Below the pieces are notes generated by a model. It saw only the letters and a list, made by a program, of their open reading frames with translations. It searched no databases and was not told the DNA's origin. From contig VZTG01001875.1 of assembly GCA_013397845.1 (NCBI GenBank), forward strand, positions 664,169 to 728,168: a stretch of 64,000 nucleotides of DNA, read 5' to 3'. Source of the DNA: Melanocharis versteri (Eukaryota > Chordata > Aves > Passeriformes > Melanocharitidae). Numbering within the stretch: position 1 is the stretch's first letter; each line of letters begins with the position of its first letter. Below, one piece after another: positions 23,999 to 37,521 of the stretch. A program made the translations under genes and the position numbers.

Positions 23999-25681
23999 TC
24001 AAGCAAGTAAAAACCCAAAATTATCTTTCAGAATTTTGTTTTATTCTATAAAGCTCTATTCTTTAGTGTTCTTTATACATATGAAACTGTATTACATTTT
24101 AAAAAACTCTCTGGCAGGACATTAATAGAAAGTTGTAGTTTTCAATGCTACATTTAAAATTTAATGTCTTAAAATTATATAATCTTTTTGTTGTTGAATC
24201 CTTCCTAACTTCAGAGGAATCCACCTAATGAGAAAGAATGGTTTTAATTAGTTTGAATAGCACTGGAATTTATACATAGCTTTAGTGTATGGAGATTGCA
24301 TTGAAATTCCCTGAGCATAAAAGCAAAATTAGGAGGTACAAACCAGAGGTTAAAAATGAAAATGCCTGTGTACATTACTGATTTTTTTCTGTTAGCATCA
24401 ATGATGCTTCAAATCTGAGCATTTTCCTATTAGTTGAACTGCCTTAAAAATGCATGAAATTAAAGGGCAAGATAAGATTGATTTTCTTGTCCAATGATCC
24501 TCTGAAGAAAAAATTATTATGATAACCCATCATTGAGCAAAGCACATACACTTAGTGGAAAGAAAAAAAAAGTCAAATCCAGGCTTTCACAATGTAGAGG
24601 AAAGGAAGGTCTCTCTGACCTGGTCAAATATCTTTTTGATATCTAAGAAGCAGATCAGTGACTTTAACTGCATCAAGGTGGACAAGTGGATTTCATTACA
24701 TTTTGCTTTCATCATTATCAGAAAAGTTTCACCATTTAATAAAAACACTGTGATCTCATTTTATTATTTCCAGGAGCTACTCCTTATCTAATGGCCAAAT
24801 TTAGGGGCTGAGTTTGAAATCTGCTTTCAAGTGAAAAATTTGGCTAGCATATCTAGCTGCACAGAATGTTTGCAAGTGTTCATATATATCCTGGGCTTCC
24901 TGGCTGCTGTCTAGGAAATGCTGTCATTATTTGGCTGTTTTATCTTTGCCTACAGATGCTCTGAGTGGTGGAGTGTTACTACATTCTGAAGAAGGGATCT
25001 TTAGGAAGTGCAACAAATATAACATGACTCTGAGGGCTATTGTAGTTTCTAAAAATGGAGAATATTGTACCTGTAGGAAAAATAAACTGAAAAAAAAATC
25101 CAACTGAACTGAAAAAATAAAAACAAATATCACCAAAGAAACTTTAAGGACTAAATAATCACTGTTTATTTTATTTCCTAATGACAGCTGTATCTGATGC
25201 TAGATCATTCAAGCAGCCCATCCATACAGACCTGCTCTTTAGCATAGTGGCTGCAATTATCCTTGTGCCTATTACTGTGTTGTTGTTATTGTTACCAACT
25301 AGAATTATAATCCAAGCCTCCCTAAAAAATACGATTTCTAGAGAAGCCTGGAGTTATTTGTACATTTTCTGAATTTATTATTTTTTGTCACAAAATAGAA
25401 CTGTCAAACTTTCTCTCATAGTCCAGTAATTGCAGCAGTCTCTTAGAAAGCAGAAGATATGGCTTAAAATCATTTTTCTACCAAAGATTTGAATGTGAGT
25501 CTCCAGGTGTGTGTTTTAAGCACTGCAGCTGGAGGGGCCAGTCCATCTCCTTGTTTCAGTCTAAGCATAAGTGATGAGGTTTAGTTGCTTATTGCCAAAG
25601 GCTCTGAAACCAAACAGACACCAGACTGTTTCCCTGTTGCTCAGAGTTATCCAAGTAGCTCAAAGATACAGATGTAGATAT
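23999..25681. other. AT-rich non-coding DNA, no gene seen
   Basis: No coding exon or repeat was recognised. Confidence 0.5.
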
Positions 25682-25760
25682 GCGTGTATATATATCTATA
25701 TATATATACACTTACATATACACACACACATATACATATACAATTATATATCTATATATC
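25682..25760. repeat. (TA)n/(CA)n compound microsatellite
   Basis: Imperfect alternation of TATATC, TATATA, CACACACA and TACATA words over about 80 bases. Confidence 0.9.
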
Positions 25761-25924
25761 TTAAAGGAGGGAGCACTAATTACCTCTGATAGTCTGGCTG
25801 GAGAGCATCCCCACAATGTTCACATGTGTTCTATGCCTGATCTAGGTGTACTATAGGCCTTTCCAGGACTACAGCAATTATGCACATTCAGTTCAGATTG
25901 GGGCAGAAATAACTTCCATCCTGT

Positions 25925-26020
25925 GGATGATATGACATGTTGGATGTTCCTGTCTATGGTAGGGGGCTAGATCAGAGGATCTTCAAAGGTCCCTTCCAAT
26001 TCAAGCCATTCTATGATTGG
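25925..26020 (+). mobile_element. CR1 LINE 3'-end fragment, sense
   Basis: GATCTTCAAAGGTCCCTTCC, then AATTCAAGCCATTCTATGATT, matches the last box and octamer tail of bird CR1. The 5' boundary is vague because the upstream bases are diverged. Only about 95 bases can be supported. Confidence 0.8.
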
Positions 26021-28048
26021 TTCTATTATCCACCCATTATGCAATCTGAATTGTGAAAGTTAGGGCTAAGACGGAAATATGGCGAAAGTTTGCATCTGCT
26101 GCCAAGATATTAAATCAGTTCCCTGAATTTGGTTCATATTGAATTCAAAGATCTTCTCCCTATATAGGGTGTGATAGTACTGTGATGCTGCCTGATACAC
26201 AATACCACATCTTAATGTCAAGGTATTCATTCCAGTAATCATTTTTCACATGAGAGCTCTCTTACCTTTTTGACACAGACAGTTCTTCTGAGTGAATTAA
26301 ATCTCGGTTGTTGATTCCTCACTGAGGACACACTCTTCTTATATCAGAAACTAGAGGTTCAAACTTGGGTTGGGGATTCGAGGAGGCATCACTTTTGTCC
26401 CTGTCAATTTAAAAGTAAAATTCTCTTTTTGGGTCCAGAGGAAGATTTTCAAAGGTGAAATATCAATTATTTATCTAACTCCAAATGAACATCTTCCTTT
26501 GAAATGCCCTGTTATGTAACATTTTCCATTAACAAAAAGACCACATAAAACATTTTATTCTTTGATATACTGAATGCTTCTAAGCACTTTTATCAGTGGG
26601 AACCATTTCCAGTGGTCTTATAAGGAAGTGACCATCAAGTGGTTTATAATTAAGTGACCATCAAGACCAAGGCAGAGACATCCTAAATAACCTCAGTCTT
26701 CTGCGCAGTTTTATGTGATGCCAGCACTTTGGTTCTAAGAGTGAGGACCACTGTCAGACTGAGAGAAGAGTTTGACAGCAAATTGATAGATCATCACAGT
26801 TGCACAGTCTGTTCTCCCTGTTGACAGAAGTATTTTAGTCTTCTGAGGTGCTGCTATATAATGCAACTGCCTTACTGCTGAATATAACAGCAATTCTGCA
26901 CTCACTTTCTGAATTTCAATATTTCAGCTAGTGTTTTCCAAAGAGTTAGTATTATATGCACTGTAAACCACAAGTGTTCTATAATTTTATGAGCTACATG
27001 AGGAATGCTAGTCCCTACGTGTCCATCTACAATTTACTAATCTTTGCCTTTGCATGTCTTTGAGTTTTGATAGAGAAAGCATTTTGTCTCTGAGTAAACA
27101 AGTCATGGAATTAGGATAATGCTTACTAACTCAGATGCTATTATAGTCAGTTTTCCAAAGAAGAATAAAGTCCCGAAAGATGCTACTGGCTTCAGGACTA
27201 TATTTTTGTGCTGCTTGGATATTGCTTTGGGGAATAAAAGTTGCTGCTAATAACAAACCAGTGTTTCTTCTCAGCCTTTAGTGATTCTTCAAAAGCATCT
27301 AGGAAAAAGCCTGGGGAACACATTTGCTGTTTTTAAGGCTTGTGTATAAAAATAAAAAAATGTTATGGTGATAGTTCTTTTTTGTCTTTGTTTAATGAGC
27401 ACCTTGTGACTCATTGAATACATTCACTAATCCCAGTAAATGCCTAAGCTGTTCTATCTACTCCAAAGTCTCTTGCTTTGTAATTATCCTTCCATGACTT
27501 GCTTCAGCTCAAAAGGGGAAACACAGAGGAAAAGATCCCCATCTGTCATTCACCTGTCAATATAAGGAATGTACCATAGCGAGGAAGTATTAAATATCTT
27601 AAACAGCACAGTCTTCAAAAGTGGCAACAGAGTCATCTTGACAGTGCAAGTCTGAAACTGGCCTTTTGCATTAAGGGACCATCTACAGCAAAAGTTTCTC
27701 TTTGAATACCCTGCATTGGTTTCCCAGTTGTCGACAGCAAATGTTGTTACTTAGTGCTTGTACCTGTATGCCTTTTACTTCTGCCTTCATCCTACTTAAC
27801 TGGGAAACATTTCCGGGCCAGCAGTTGGCAGCCAGTTCCTCATTCAGGCTGTGTGGTGCTTTCTGATGTTATCTTCTTGCGCTGAATTGCTTTTGCTTTC
27901 ATGGTAAGCCTTGTGTCTTTATCTGTTATATATTGGCATTAGGATCCAATTCTATAAGAATTATGAAGTTTAGCGTTAGATTTAGGAGAGTGCTTAAGTC
28001 ATTGCCTAACTTAAAGCTCGTTAGTTCTAAGCATTGAAGTGCTCATCA
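26021..28048. other. AT-rich non-coding DNA, no gene seen
   Basis: Contains a small direct repeat (AAGTGACCATCAAG at 26626-26639 and 26652-26665). Bases 27990-28020 (GTGCTTAAG, CTAACTTAAAG) weakly resemble the ancient palindromic repeat seen at 6340. Confidence 0.45.
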
Positions 28049-28334
28049 GGAGCTGTAGTGATAAGACAAGGAGTAATAGGTGCAAACTGAAGGAGGGGAG
28101 ATTCAGGTTAGATACACGGAAGAAACTCTTCACTCTGAGGGTTGTGAGATACTGAAACAGGCTGCCCAGGGAGGTTGTGGATGGCCCAGCTCTGGCAGTG
28201 TTCAAAGTCATGTTGGATAAGGCCTTGAGCAACCTGGTCTACTGGGAGGTGTCAATGCCCATGGCAGCACAGGTTGACTTTAGATAGTCTTTAAGGTCAC
28301 TTCCAACCCTGAACATTCTACAAGTCTATGATCC
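28049..28334 (+). mobile_element. CR1 LINE, 5'-truncated, sense orientation
   Basis: Shows all 3' boxes in order: GACAAGGAGTAATAGG, GGAGATTCAGGTTAGATAC, GAAACTCTTCACTCTGAGGG, ACAGGCTGCCCAGGGAGG, GCCTTGAGCAACCTGGTCTA, and the end AAGGTCACTTCCAACCC with CTATGATCC. The encoded part is the C-terminus of CR1 ORF2. It is better preserved than the copy at 5635. A (TA)n array starts about 25 bases past its end. Confidence 0.95.
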
Positions 28335-28353
28335 TTTAAGGCGAGTTAAGATG

Positions 28354-28358
<5 letters not shown>

Positions 28359-28384
<26 letters not shown>
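28359..28384. repeat. (TA)13 microsatellite
   Basis: About 26 bases of uninterrupted TA downstream of a CR1 3' end. Confidence 0.95.
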
Positions 28385-28390
<6 letters not shown>

Positions 28391-28762
28391 TTGTATAAAG
28401 TGTACCTTACTCAGTATGTGTAATTAGACCAATAACACATATGATTAATCCCCTGTTGTATTGAGCAGAAGCAAATCTGATGAGAAGCATATATCTCTGA
28501 GACTAAAATGAGTTGTTCTTTCATTTATTATCTATCAGTGATAAAAATACAGTTGTTCCATATTAACATAAGGATTTTGTGTAGATGGTGAAGAATATAA
28601 AAATTATGGATAAAAATTAGAACTGGCATTTTACTGTTCAAGCTGGCAGGAGAAATCTGAAGTGCAGTTATCACTAAGGATTTTAACAGCAAGGAATAAA
28701 TATTTGAGGCCATGAAATACTTCAGTCAATCTTGTGCAGAAAATCACACTAGGAAAAGCCAG
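28385..28762. other. AT-rich non-coding spacer
   Basis: Nothing recognised between the TA array and the LTR-like block. Confidence 0.5.
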
Positions 28763-29230
28763 TGTCCGTAAAGGAGACAGAGGAGTCCTGCAATTTCATT
28801 TGAATAAAGGGAGAGAGAGTCCATACTCCTGTGGGGTTTCTCTCTCGAGGTTTTGGAGGACGCTGCCTCCTTTTATCCTAAACTCCTGGCTGCATGTTGC
28901 CCCCTTCCTTTCCCCATTGGCTGAGGTACTAGGAAGGTACAGATTTCCTGAACTTCTTACGACTTATTCCTCCCTTGAACATGTCATTTTCCTTTAACGT
29001 TCAGAATTTCAGACTGTCTGGGCTCTGCAACAGACTTTGTGCAGACCCATTTGTCTATTACCCCAAAGTTCAGGAGTCAAGCTCTCTGGGTGCTGCAGCA
29101 TACCTGTGTTGGTAAAAACATTAAGACCCATTTCAAAAACATTAACACCCACTTATCCTAAAGACCTTCTCCCATCCAGTTGTTTGTGAAGATATTAGCA
29201 CCAATCTTTCTTATCAGTCTTGAATCACAT
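28763..29230 (-). mobile_element. Possible endogenous retrovirus LTR (solo), boundaries approximate
   Basis: A GC-richer block in AT-rich surroundings. It holds GAATAAAGGGAGAGAGAGTCC near its left side, the box GGTTTTGGAGGACGCTGCC, and CCCCATTGGCTGAG (an inverted CCAAT box, readable as a minus-strand promoter element). These words are reminiscent of bird LTRs. The left edge could be the TG at 28763. I did not find a matching CA end with a target duplication, so the edges and the orientation are inferred. No internal viral gene is present. Confidence 0.42.
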
Positions 29231-32200
29231 GCCGAATCTTGGAACGTTATCTTTACGCATTACAGCCGAAATCACAGTTGCAGTTGATGTCACTCTGCTA
29301 GATAAATGAGCTGAAATTTCACTCATATTATTTTATTTGGTGAGGTTTGTTTTTCAGGAATCTAATTCAAAGAAAAGTGGACATTTGAAATATGCCCTTC
29401 TTTCCCACCCTTATGACTATAATTGATGTAGATTGAATTAGAGCTCCAGTCTTATCAAAACACTCTCAGCAGCTCCTGTTGTGATATGAACATTTAACAA
29501 AGTGACTACAGAATCATTGCATCTTGGCACGACTATTAAAAATAAATCTGTTCTTTTTGTCAAGTGAGACCTTGATATCGAACAATGAAAATGCAGTAAG
29601 TGACTGACCAGAACAGCAGTGTACTACCTCTTAGCAATGTACTAGGGACAGAAAAATATTTCTGTCTCTTTACAAAGTGATTTTTAACTACTTCCAAATC
29701 AAATGAGGTAACAGTTGAGGTGCCAGAATTTTTGATATGTCAGCACAGATACAGCAAATATAGAAAATGCAAAGTTAATAATTGTATTATAGTGGCCAAA
29801 ACATTAATTAGAGGAGACAGAAGCAAAGGTTCTTCAAGAAAATTCAGAAGACCTTTACAACTTCATTTGAAGCTAGAACAATACTCAGCTTCAGAAATAA
29901 AAGTAGAATATATTTCTCATTGTGTTCACAAGTATTGAGAGAGGGTACAGCACCGGATTCAAGGTACATGTATGCCTTGATTTCATGTAAAATAACCTAC
30001 ATTAGGCTCATATGAATAGCAAGAGGAAAATTAACTCCCTTTGTTGTCTTGAATGTTGCTGTTGGGTCACTCTCCAACATTGTATACTGTTATTTTCTTC
30101 CTCTTTGACCTAGATTCAACTTCTATTAAAGATAACACAAACCGATGAAAACTGGATCAGGCCAGGGTGTTATTAGCACCAAATTTCCTCCTTTATCTGC
30201 AGCTTCCATCATGTGCATACTGAATGTTTCCTCATCACTTTGCAATTTGAGGGCATCCATCTGTTAATTTGCTCCCCAGATGCTGTTTCAGGATGTTTTT
30301 GCTGTTTCATGAAGCCTGTCATTTCAGAGATCAAGACTTCATTTTGGCCTCTGAGAAGCTGGAGGAGCCTCTGGAAGCTGTGGAGGTTCAGAAACAGAAG
30401 AAAGCCTGAGGGCAGGGAGCGTGGTTTCTGGGCAAGCTGGAGGCAGTCAAAGGATGTGGTTTTGTGGATGAAAAACAATCTGGATGGAGCTCAGGACACG
30501 GTCTGTCATAAGGAGGTCGGACAAGATCCTGGGCCATGGCCAGTGATAGTGCTCTAGTTTTGATGCTGTTGCAAACTTAGGCATACATGTTGCTGATGTT
30601 GTACCAAAGGAGTTGATTAGTAAAAAAAAACAAAAGGAAAGAAATAGTAGCAGAGAGATCCTTTCATGAAATAATGAGGAGAATAAGTTAGCCCAAAATA
30701 TTTCTGAAACAAAAATCAGGTTTTTTGCAATCTCAGAAAACAGAACAAAATCACTGTTTGAATTTGTATTGAAATAGAAGCATCAACTGAAAGGAACCCT
30801 ATGCAGAAACTGCAATAGAACTTAAAAGATAAAAAAATCACAGATGTCTAAAAAATGCTGTATCAAAAGCAAACGCTCTTTCAACAACAGGATAGCTTAC
30901 CTGTGCCTTGGCTTAAGAAACAAACACACACTTTCTCCTTTTTATATACTGAAGCTGCCTGACTGTCTTAAAATTCTGGTTTCAACAATAGTTTAAACAA
31001 CAGAGCAACATACTTTTTGTAGAAAAGAATTGGAACCTAAAAAATTAATGAAAGCAGTAAAAAATGACAGGATTTGTGGTGTCCACTTTTGGCCATCTGC
31101 ATTAATTGCATGTGTGTGTATTAAAATCAATTAAATGAAGGCATGCCTTCCTTCCAACACAGAAAATAATTAGGTAATATATTAAAAGTAGATAACCTTG
31201 TTTGCCTCCCACTCAACCTTTCTTCATCATTCTTAATAGCAAACATCTAGCTATTGATTGGTTCATTTGAAATGCTACCAAGGTAAATGCCGTACTGCTC
31301 TGAACTGATGAAAGAATTGAACAAAGACAACCACAGTAATTGTGGCATCTTGAGGAATGGAGGTCGCAAGAGCTGAATACAAAAAAATGCCAAATGCAAC
31401 CTTTTCTTTCATGTAAAATATTACAAAAAAAAAGAAAACACAGGTATTGGGCAGTCAGAGAAATTTAGTTTAACTCAAGGCAGATCACTCTCATCTCTTT
31501 CATTCTGCCTTTGTAGTAAAGACTGCAATTTCATTCCAAATCAATACATTTTCTCAGGCAACATGATTCTATTATAAATCATCATTTGTACAAAGTGTTT
31601 CTGCTAATAAATCTGCAGCTAGAAGGGATAAAAAGGAAACTGGTTAACAATAAACTGTGCTGTTAAACTAGGACAGAAACAATTTAAAACACAAGGTTAT
31701 CATTGAAGCCTGTATCAACAATATGTTCTCGATGTCAACTGTTGTGGAATTAAATGTACTTTCTCTTGCAAATAGCTGTCTATAAAGTTAAAGCTGATGC
31801 TCAAGACGATGAAAATGCTAAACCCAAACTATCCATGAAGAGATGAAGTTTAATGTATATAATTTAGCTACAAACCTGGCCAACTGCATTTTGAGCAGCT
31901 TTTTCAACAACTTCATGTAGCAAGGCAAAATATGGCACAAATACATATTTTGTGGCTTGGATGTAAACCTAAGGAACTGATTACCCAATAGACTAAAAAT
32001 TTCCTTTGAAACCTCAAGTGCATGCTCAATATAATCTGTTTAAAAGCTAAAAACACCAAACTGGGTAAAAAAAAAAAAAAGAAAAAAAAAAGGCTGATGC
32101 TAGTATAAGCTATTGAAATTCAATGGATTCTGGAAGTTTGGGGATTATGCATTTCTACTTGGAACAGAAGATGTCATTTTAAGTATGTTTCCATCCTGAC

Positions 32201-34980
32201 AATTCTCTGTGTTTGTCATCCTCTTACCCCCTCCCCCACAAATTAGGAACCTAAAATAAAATTACTAAATCATAATTTAAGAAAAGGTTTACAAAAGCAC
32301 AATTGAAAACTGTGTTTTACTGGTTTTTAGTGACATCTGAACTACAATTTGAAGGCAAGAACAGAAAGAAATGTCTGCCTTTGACAGGAAGGCTCAGAAA
32401 CCCTCCAAATTGGAAGAGGTTGATACAAGTCCTCAGACTACTCTAACTTCTCTTCTTGCCTTTGAAAACCATTCTTGTGGGATAATGTGTCCCAAACAAC
32501 TTCTCTCTATGCCTCCTCTCCAAAATAAATTCCCCTGTTGACACTTCCCTTCCTGATTATTATTATTAGTCTCACACTTTCGTGCTTCCAGAACCGTGAG
32601 CAAAATTATGTAATAATGATGTCCACCACATCAGAAAATGCAACTTCTGAATAAATGGGCCCCTTTTCTATCAATTTCAGCGTCTTTCAACCTTAAATTA
32701 GTAGAGACGTTTCTTGCTTATGAATCTGAATAAACTTGGGAGGTTGTGGTTTTTTTAAATCTTAAAAATGTCTTCTGTCTTGGGCTTTCGATCCATCAGT
32801 AATATAACAGTGCATATCATAATGTGGGTGTTAAGAAAAGACCAGATTCTGCTAAATATTTCCACATAAGGGAATGGTATTGCGCAAGTAAACAGAACGT
32901 ATTCAGTTTTCTTCATTAAGACTTCTTCTATAGTAGTCAGTGAACAGAGCTCCTAGATTAATTTATTAGTGTTAACATACCTATTCACATTTCTAGTTTG
33001 TTCAGACATTAGGAAAGCTCTGATACTTTTGTGTCTAATGTCACCATGTCTGTCTGAAAAATCCCTGTATCAAGGAAGTTCTGAGCAGCCCCTACAAACA
33101 GTCTCTACTTCCTTATTCAGGAGCTGAACAACAGAAGTCCAGTCCTGGGCCAAATATTGTCCTTGCTTGATAAATTTGTTAATCACCTCTCACATCTCGT
33201 TGATTCAGTGTCAATCATAGGCAATGCTACTGCTCACATACTTGCAGCTGAATTGTAGCTCTAAGCGTATGCATTAAGTGCTTTGCTGGATGGATGCCAG
33301 AGTTGCTTGGGTCCTTGCCATGTCAGGCCTCTTGTGAATACATTTTTCTCACATGAACAGTGTTTTCAGGACCAGACTTGAATCTTTCAGCACATTGACA
33401 GCTATGCAACTCGGCACAGGTGAATAGGAGCTCTCCTGCGACGAGAACATTTGACTTTTTGCTGTGCACAACATTTGAGACTGGACCTACAGATATTTCA
33501 GGATTCAAAGGTCAGTGAGACTGGAGAATCTATCCTCAAGTGAATACAACCCTCTATGTTACCACTAAATATCCCACAGACACAAAAGACAATGTATTTG
33601 AGAACTTATGGGAAGAAGTAAGACACAGAGATATAAAAATTAAGATGAAGTGTGCAAAAAGTGCTTAAATTAATAATTTAAAAATTGCCTGGGTAACATA
33701 ATTTATTAGTCTAATATCTGGTTAAATCGTTTCCCTATACTCAGACTATCCTACTGTGCCTGTTTTGGCAGTAAATTAAAAATTTATCAATTATCCACGA
33801 CCTTACAGGTATTACCTCATGTTTTCTAAATAATTTTTGAGGGTCTGGCAGCCTTGTGTGAATTTGTCAGCAAACCAGCCCAGATCACTTCTGCTCCATT
33901 TGTGCAGTGGGACTGCACTGGACTCATTGTGCACATGGTGTACAGCCACCAGCAAGCCTGATACCCCACAGAACTGATCTACACGTGCTCCTCAGAGATA
34001 TTCAGGACACAATGGATTGATTTAGTGCCATGATCAAACATTTAGCCATGTCAGGCATACCCAGCCACCAGCTCTATGTATTTTGGGAATTGCATCCATA
34101 GGCAATGCTGTGTAAATAATGCATAAATAATGGGACAATTAAATCTAAGATTTCAGATCTGGACCCTGGGGAACAGGGTCTTTGAGCTTCTAGCAAAATA
34201 TTCTCTCATGTATATATTCCTCTAATGCAAACTGCAAACTTAAGGCTGTTTTATATGGACAAAGGTAGGGAGATTGCCTTTGGTGCTAAACCCTAGGTGG
34301 TGGGTGGTACAAGCCATTCATTCTTTTGATGGAAGAAGAGCTCAACTCAGGCTCTACCTGAGGCATGAATATCATGCTCTGTCGGAGGGAAGGCCCATGT
34401 GACATGAAAAATGCAGGAGAAATGGCTTTGGGGTTTGAATGAATACTGAAGAAAAAGAATATTACCATCTTACCAAACATCCTCCTCTTAGTATGCTCAG
34501 CTTCTAGTCAAAATTGAATATTCTGTAAAATATTTAAACTGCTTTCTTTCAGTTGAGGGAGTGATGCTTGACTAATAATGCATTAATTAAGAGACAGGAA
34601 TGGCATGGCAATAACGTAAGGAAATAGCATTTATTTTTAGAAAAGGTCAATATAACAAAGGCAATGACATAACTTACAGTTTAGGAAGATAAATTTATGC
34701 AAATGTTAACTGTAATCTTTTATAAACCATGAAATATATATTAAGTTATTTTGCCTACAAATTTGTAAGCATTTTTTTCAAGCCAAGTTTCCTCAGCACG
34801 CTTTGGACTGACAGGATTCCCTGTGTGTTCTACTTGCTCATGAAAAGCTAACAGTGCCAGTGCATAATGCTTATTCTTTACAATAAAACAGTATCAAGGA
34901 AGCAAAAGCAGTGGACGGCTCTGAAGCTAGAAAAATAACATCGCACAATGATCTAATTTTTTGTTTATTAACAAAATTTT
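29231..34980. other. Plain AT-rich non-coding DNA, no gene seen
   Basis: Almost 6 kb with only short frames. The longest is 114 codons at 30213-30557 plus, overlapped by 89 codons on the other strand, both unrecognised. An A-rich run lies at 32067-32091. The part at 31090-31180 is rich in ATTAATTGCATG and AATCAATTAAAT words. A 7-bp hairpin (GACCCTG...CAGGGTC, 34162-34180) is present. Confidence 0.55.
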
Positions 34981-35008
34981 AGTTTTAATTATAGCAATGT
35001 AAGAAATG

Positions 35009-35040
35009 TCATATATAAGTATATATATACATGTACATAC
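35009..35040. repeat. Short (TA)n/(TACA)n microsatellite
   Basis: Imperfect ATATATAAGTATATATATACATGTACATAC-like alternation, about 30 bases. Confidence 0.8.
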
Positions 35041-36670
35041 AGGATCAAAAAGCGGACTGAATACATTCCGTCTCCTATTCAGAACAGCAAATTATTCACT
35101 GGCTTCAATGTGCTGTTGTAAAAGTACAAAAGGTATATATGTATTATAAGTGCATCTATGTGTTCATAGAGTGCGGTGTATAAAAGTTATTGCTTTAGAC
35201 ACCATCCAGATATGCAGTGGGGACATTTCCTTCTCCCAGAGGTAAATGTAACTCCCAAGGGAATGAGAGGAAGGCAGGACTGCCTGGCTGATGCTCTGTC
35301 ACAGGCCACCCAGTAAATGTGCCACTCTGAATCTCACCTAAGCCTCCTTCTTCACTGTATCTGTATTTCTGCTGTCTGCCCAAAGGGATGGTTAACAGAC
35401 TGTGAATCCTGAGAGTGAAGATGTACTGTGAAAAAAAAGAAAAGGGTTAAGGTACAGTACTAGCATGTGTTAGATATGAATCACATGTTTAGGAGTCTGA
35501 GCTCTGACTCCACATCTTCTGTTCTAGGAAACTGGAGTTCCTTCACAACGGGAGCTAGTACCTTTGGCAGAGCAGCAGCAAGTTGAGTGGACATGAAATA
35601 CTCAAGCCCTCTTTTTGGTCATCTTTCACCAGGATGAAACCTGCTGGGAAGATAATGTGGCAAAGTCTGCCCTATTTCTCTTCCTGGTCTGTAGAGAGCA
35701 TTGACATACCATTCATGTCAACTGGACAACCCTTCTGAAGGTCTGATCTGAAATTTGTATTTGATCTTTGATGATTATTTCATCTGATTTCTGACAATAG
35801 TGGTCACACACAATATTAATCAAGATGGGGGGAGGGAGGGGCCTAAACTGTCAAAAGAAAACTTATATTTGAAACCCCTCAAAATTGTTTCAGCATTTTA
35901 AGCAAGTCCATTTTACCCTGGTCATCCCTAGAATCAAAGCTGCTTTCCAGGAATTCTTTGCTTTACTGGCAATGACATCCCACATACTTTTAATCATCTT
36001 CCAAGGTCAAAACTGAAGTAGAACAAAGCTTCGACAAATATTAATTAAATATTATGAATTTATTTAAATTAGATATAGATCTGCTAAATTAAATAGGAAA
36101 AAAATTCTCATTTCTGTTTTAGCAGTAGGAGAAAAAGTAAGACAATACAGGATTTAACAGCATTCATTTGAGAGAATGAAATATATACTAATTTCTCTCA
36201 GCTTTTATGCATTTTTCATTGCTCTGCTGGACTTTAATAGAGATTTTCTTTCCTTGCCTCTTGTACTGGACAGTGATATGCAGCATATAACCTCATTCAG
36301 TGAGCCAATGATTCATGATGATTAAGATTTATCTTACAATTGCATTAGACCAGGCATGAATTTTAGCTTCTCGTATATTTTCTTCCTTTTGAATGGCTCT
36401 TCACTTCTTAGCTGTGCTATGCAGGAGGTTTCCACAAAAACTGGTCTCCAGTTTCATGCAGATTAACCACAATGAAGGAGCCTCCCAGACAGGTGCTGGC
36501 CCTCTATCCCATTCAGAAAGTTAATTTCTCTTTCTGTTATAGCACACCCATAGAGAGGGACCTAAGCCACAATCACGAATCCAAACACTCCCTAGTTTGG
36601 GGTGAGCTTGGATCCAAACCAAGATTTGCAGCTGGGACCCATCTGTAGTTATAACACAATATCAAATAGG
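35041..36670. other. Non-coding DNA, no gene seen
   Basis: No recognised coding or repeat content. A GGGGGGAGGGAGGGG run lies near 35827-35841. Confidence 0.5.
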
Positions 36671-36745
36671 TCTGCAGTGGTGTAAATTGGCACAGATTCG
36701 TGGACTTCAAAGGAAGCGTGCCAGCTTGCAGGAGCAGAGAGTATG
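36671..36745. mobile_element. Decayed ancient amniote repeat (GGTGTAAAT palindrome type)
   Basis: CAGTGGTGTAAATTGGCACAG is followed by GACTTCAAAGGAAGC and GTGCCAGCTTGCAGGAG. This follows the common reptile/bird repeat whose two halves read ggtgtaaat-cgg-gtagctccattgacttcaatgg and its complement. The centre (ttgacttcaatgg) and both arms are recognisable though mutated. It is probably a non-autonomous DNA transposon; the database name is uncertain. Confidence 0.55.
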
Positions 36746-37521
36746 GATAATCCTACCTCTGTGAAGAAAGCAATAAAAAAGGTCTTGGGAAATCAAAGTA
36801 GATAGAATATTTATGAAAAATCCAGATCAAACTTTAAAACAAAATACCTTGAAAGTTAGAAATGTAGTGTTATGCAGAGGTACATAAATGTTTGGATACA
36901 TTACAAGGATACTCGGCCTTGTCTGATATTATTTGTGTTGCATTTTATGTCCTCGAGAAGCACAGTACCCATCATTTCTCACACTGAATTTATCACAAAA
37001 TTATTGCTTTAACCATTATCTTTCTTTGAGTAAGAAAATGTGGTCCAAAGCTTCTAGAATCCATCAATAGTATTCCCTCTCCAGATAATAATTTGGTCAC
37101 TGTTTCATTCTCAGAGCTGGACTGCATGTCACTCACTGTGACCCACTCCTGCCACATGGGACCACAACACTCAGCAATTCTACTTCTTCAAGCAGTTTTG
37201 AAAATATTAACTTAACTCCTAAATATTTCTTATAAAGAAGATGGATTGTCGTATCCACATTTTTGTAGTTAGAATCCTGAACAAGGTGAAATAACTTGAG
37301 TGAATATAGAGAAACAAAAAGATTCCCATCAGGTATGGAACTCAGATGCTTTGTCTCTTACCTCTTCTGACATCATCAAATTCATATTTTCTTGTTGAAA
37401 CATTTAATTATTTGATCCTAACACCCTGCATTTAGATTTGGAACATTAAAAATATATTTACAAGGATTTTATGATTCTTTTATAACAGAACTCAGTCTAA
37501 AGGGGACTGTGTGTAATTTTC

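Noticed and set aside
25677..25789. Ile/Tyr/His-rich plus-strand frame
   Set aside because: It is a translation of the TA/CA microsatellite.
30505..30545. GGTCGGACAAGATCCTGGGCC resembling a CR1 3' box
   Set aside because: The following bases do not continue the CR1 end and there is no octamer tail.
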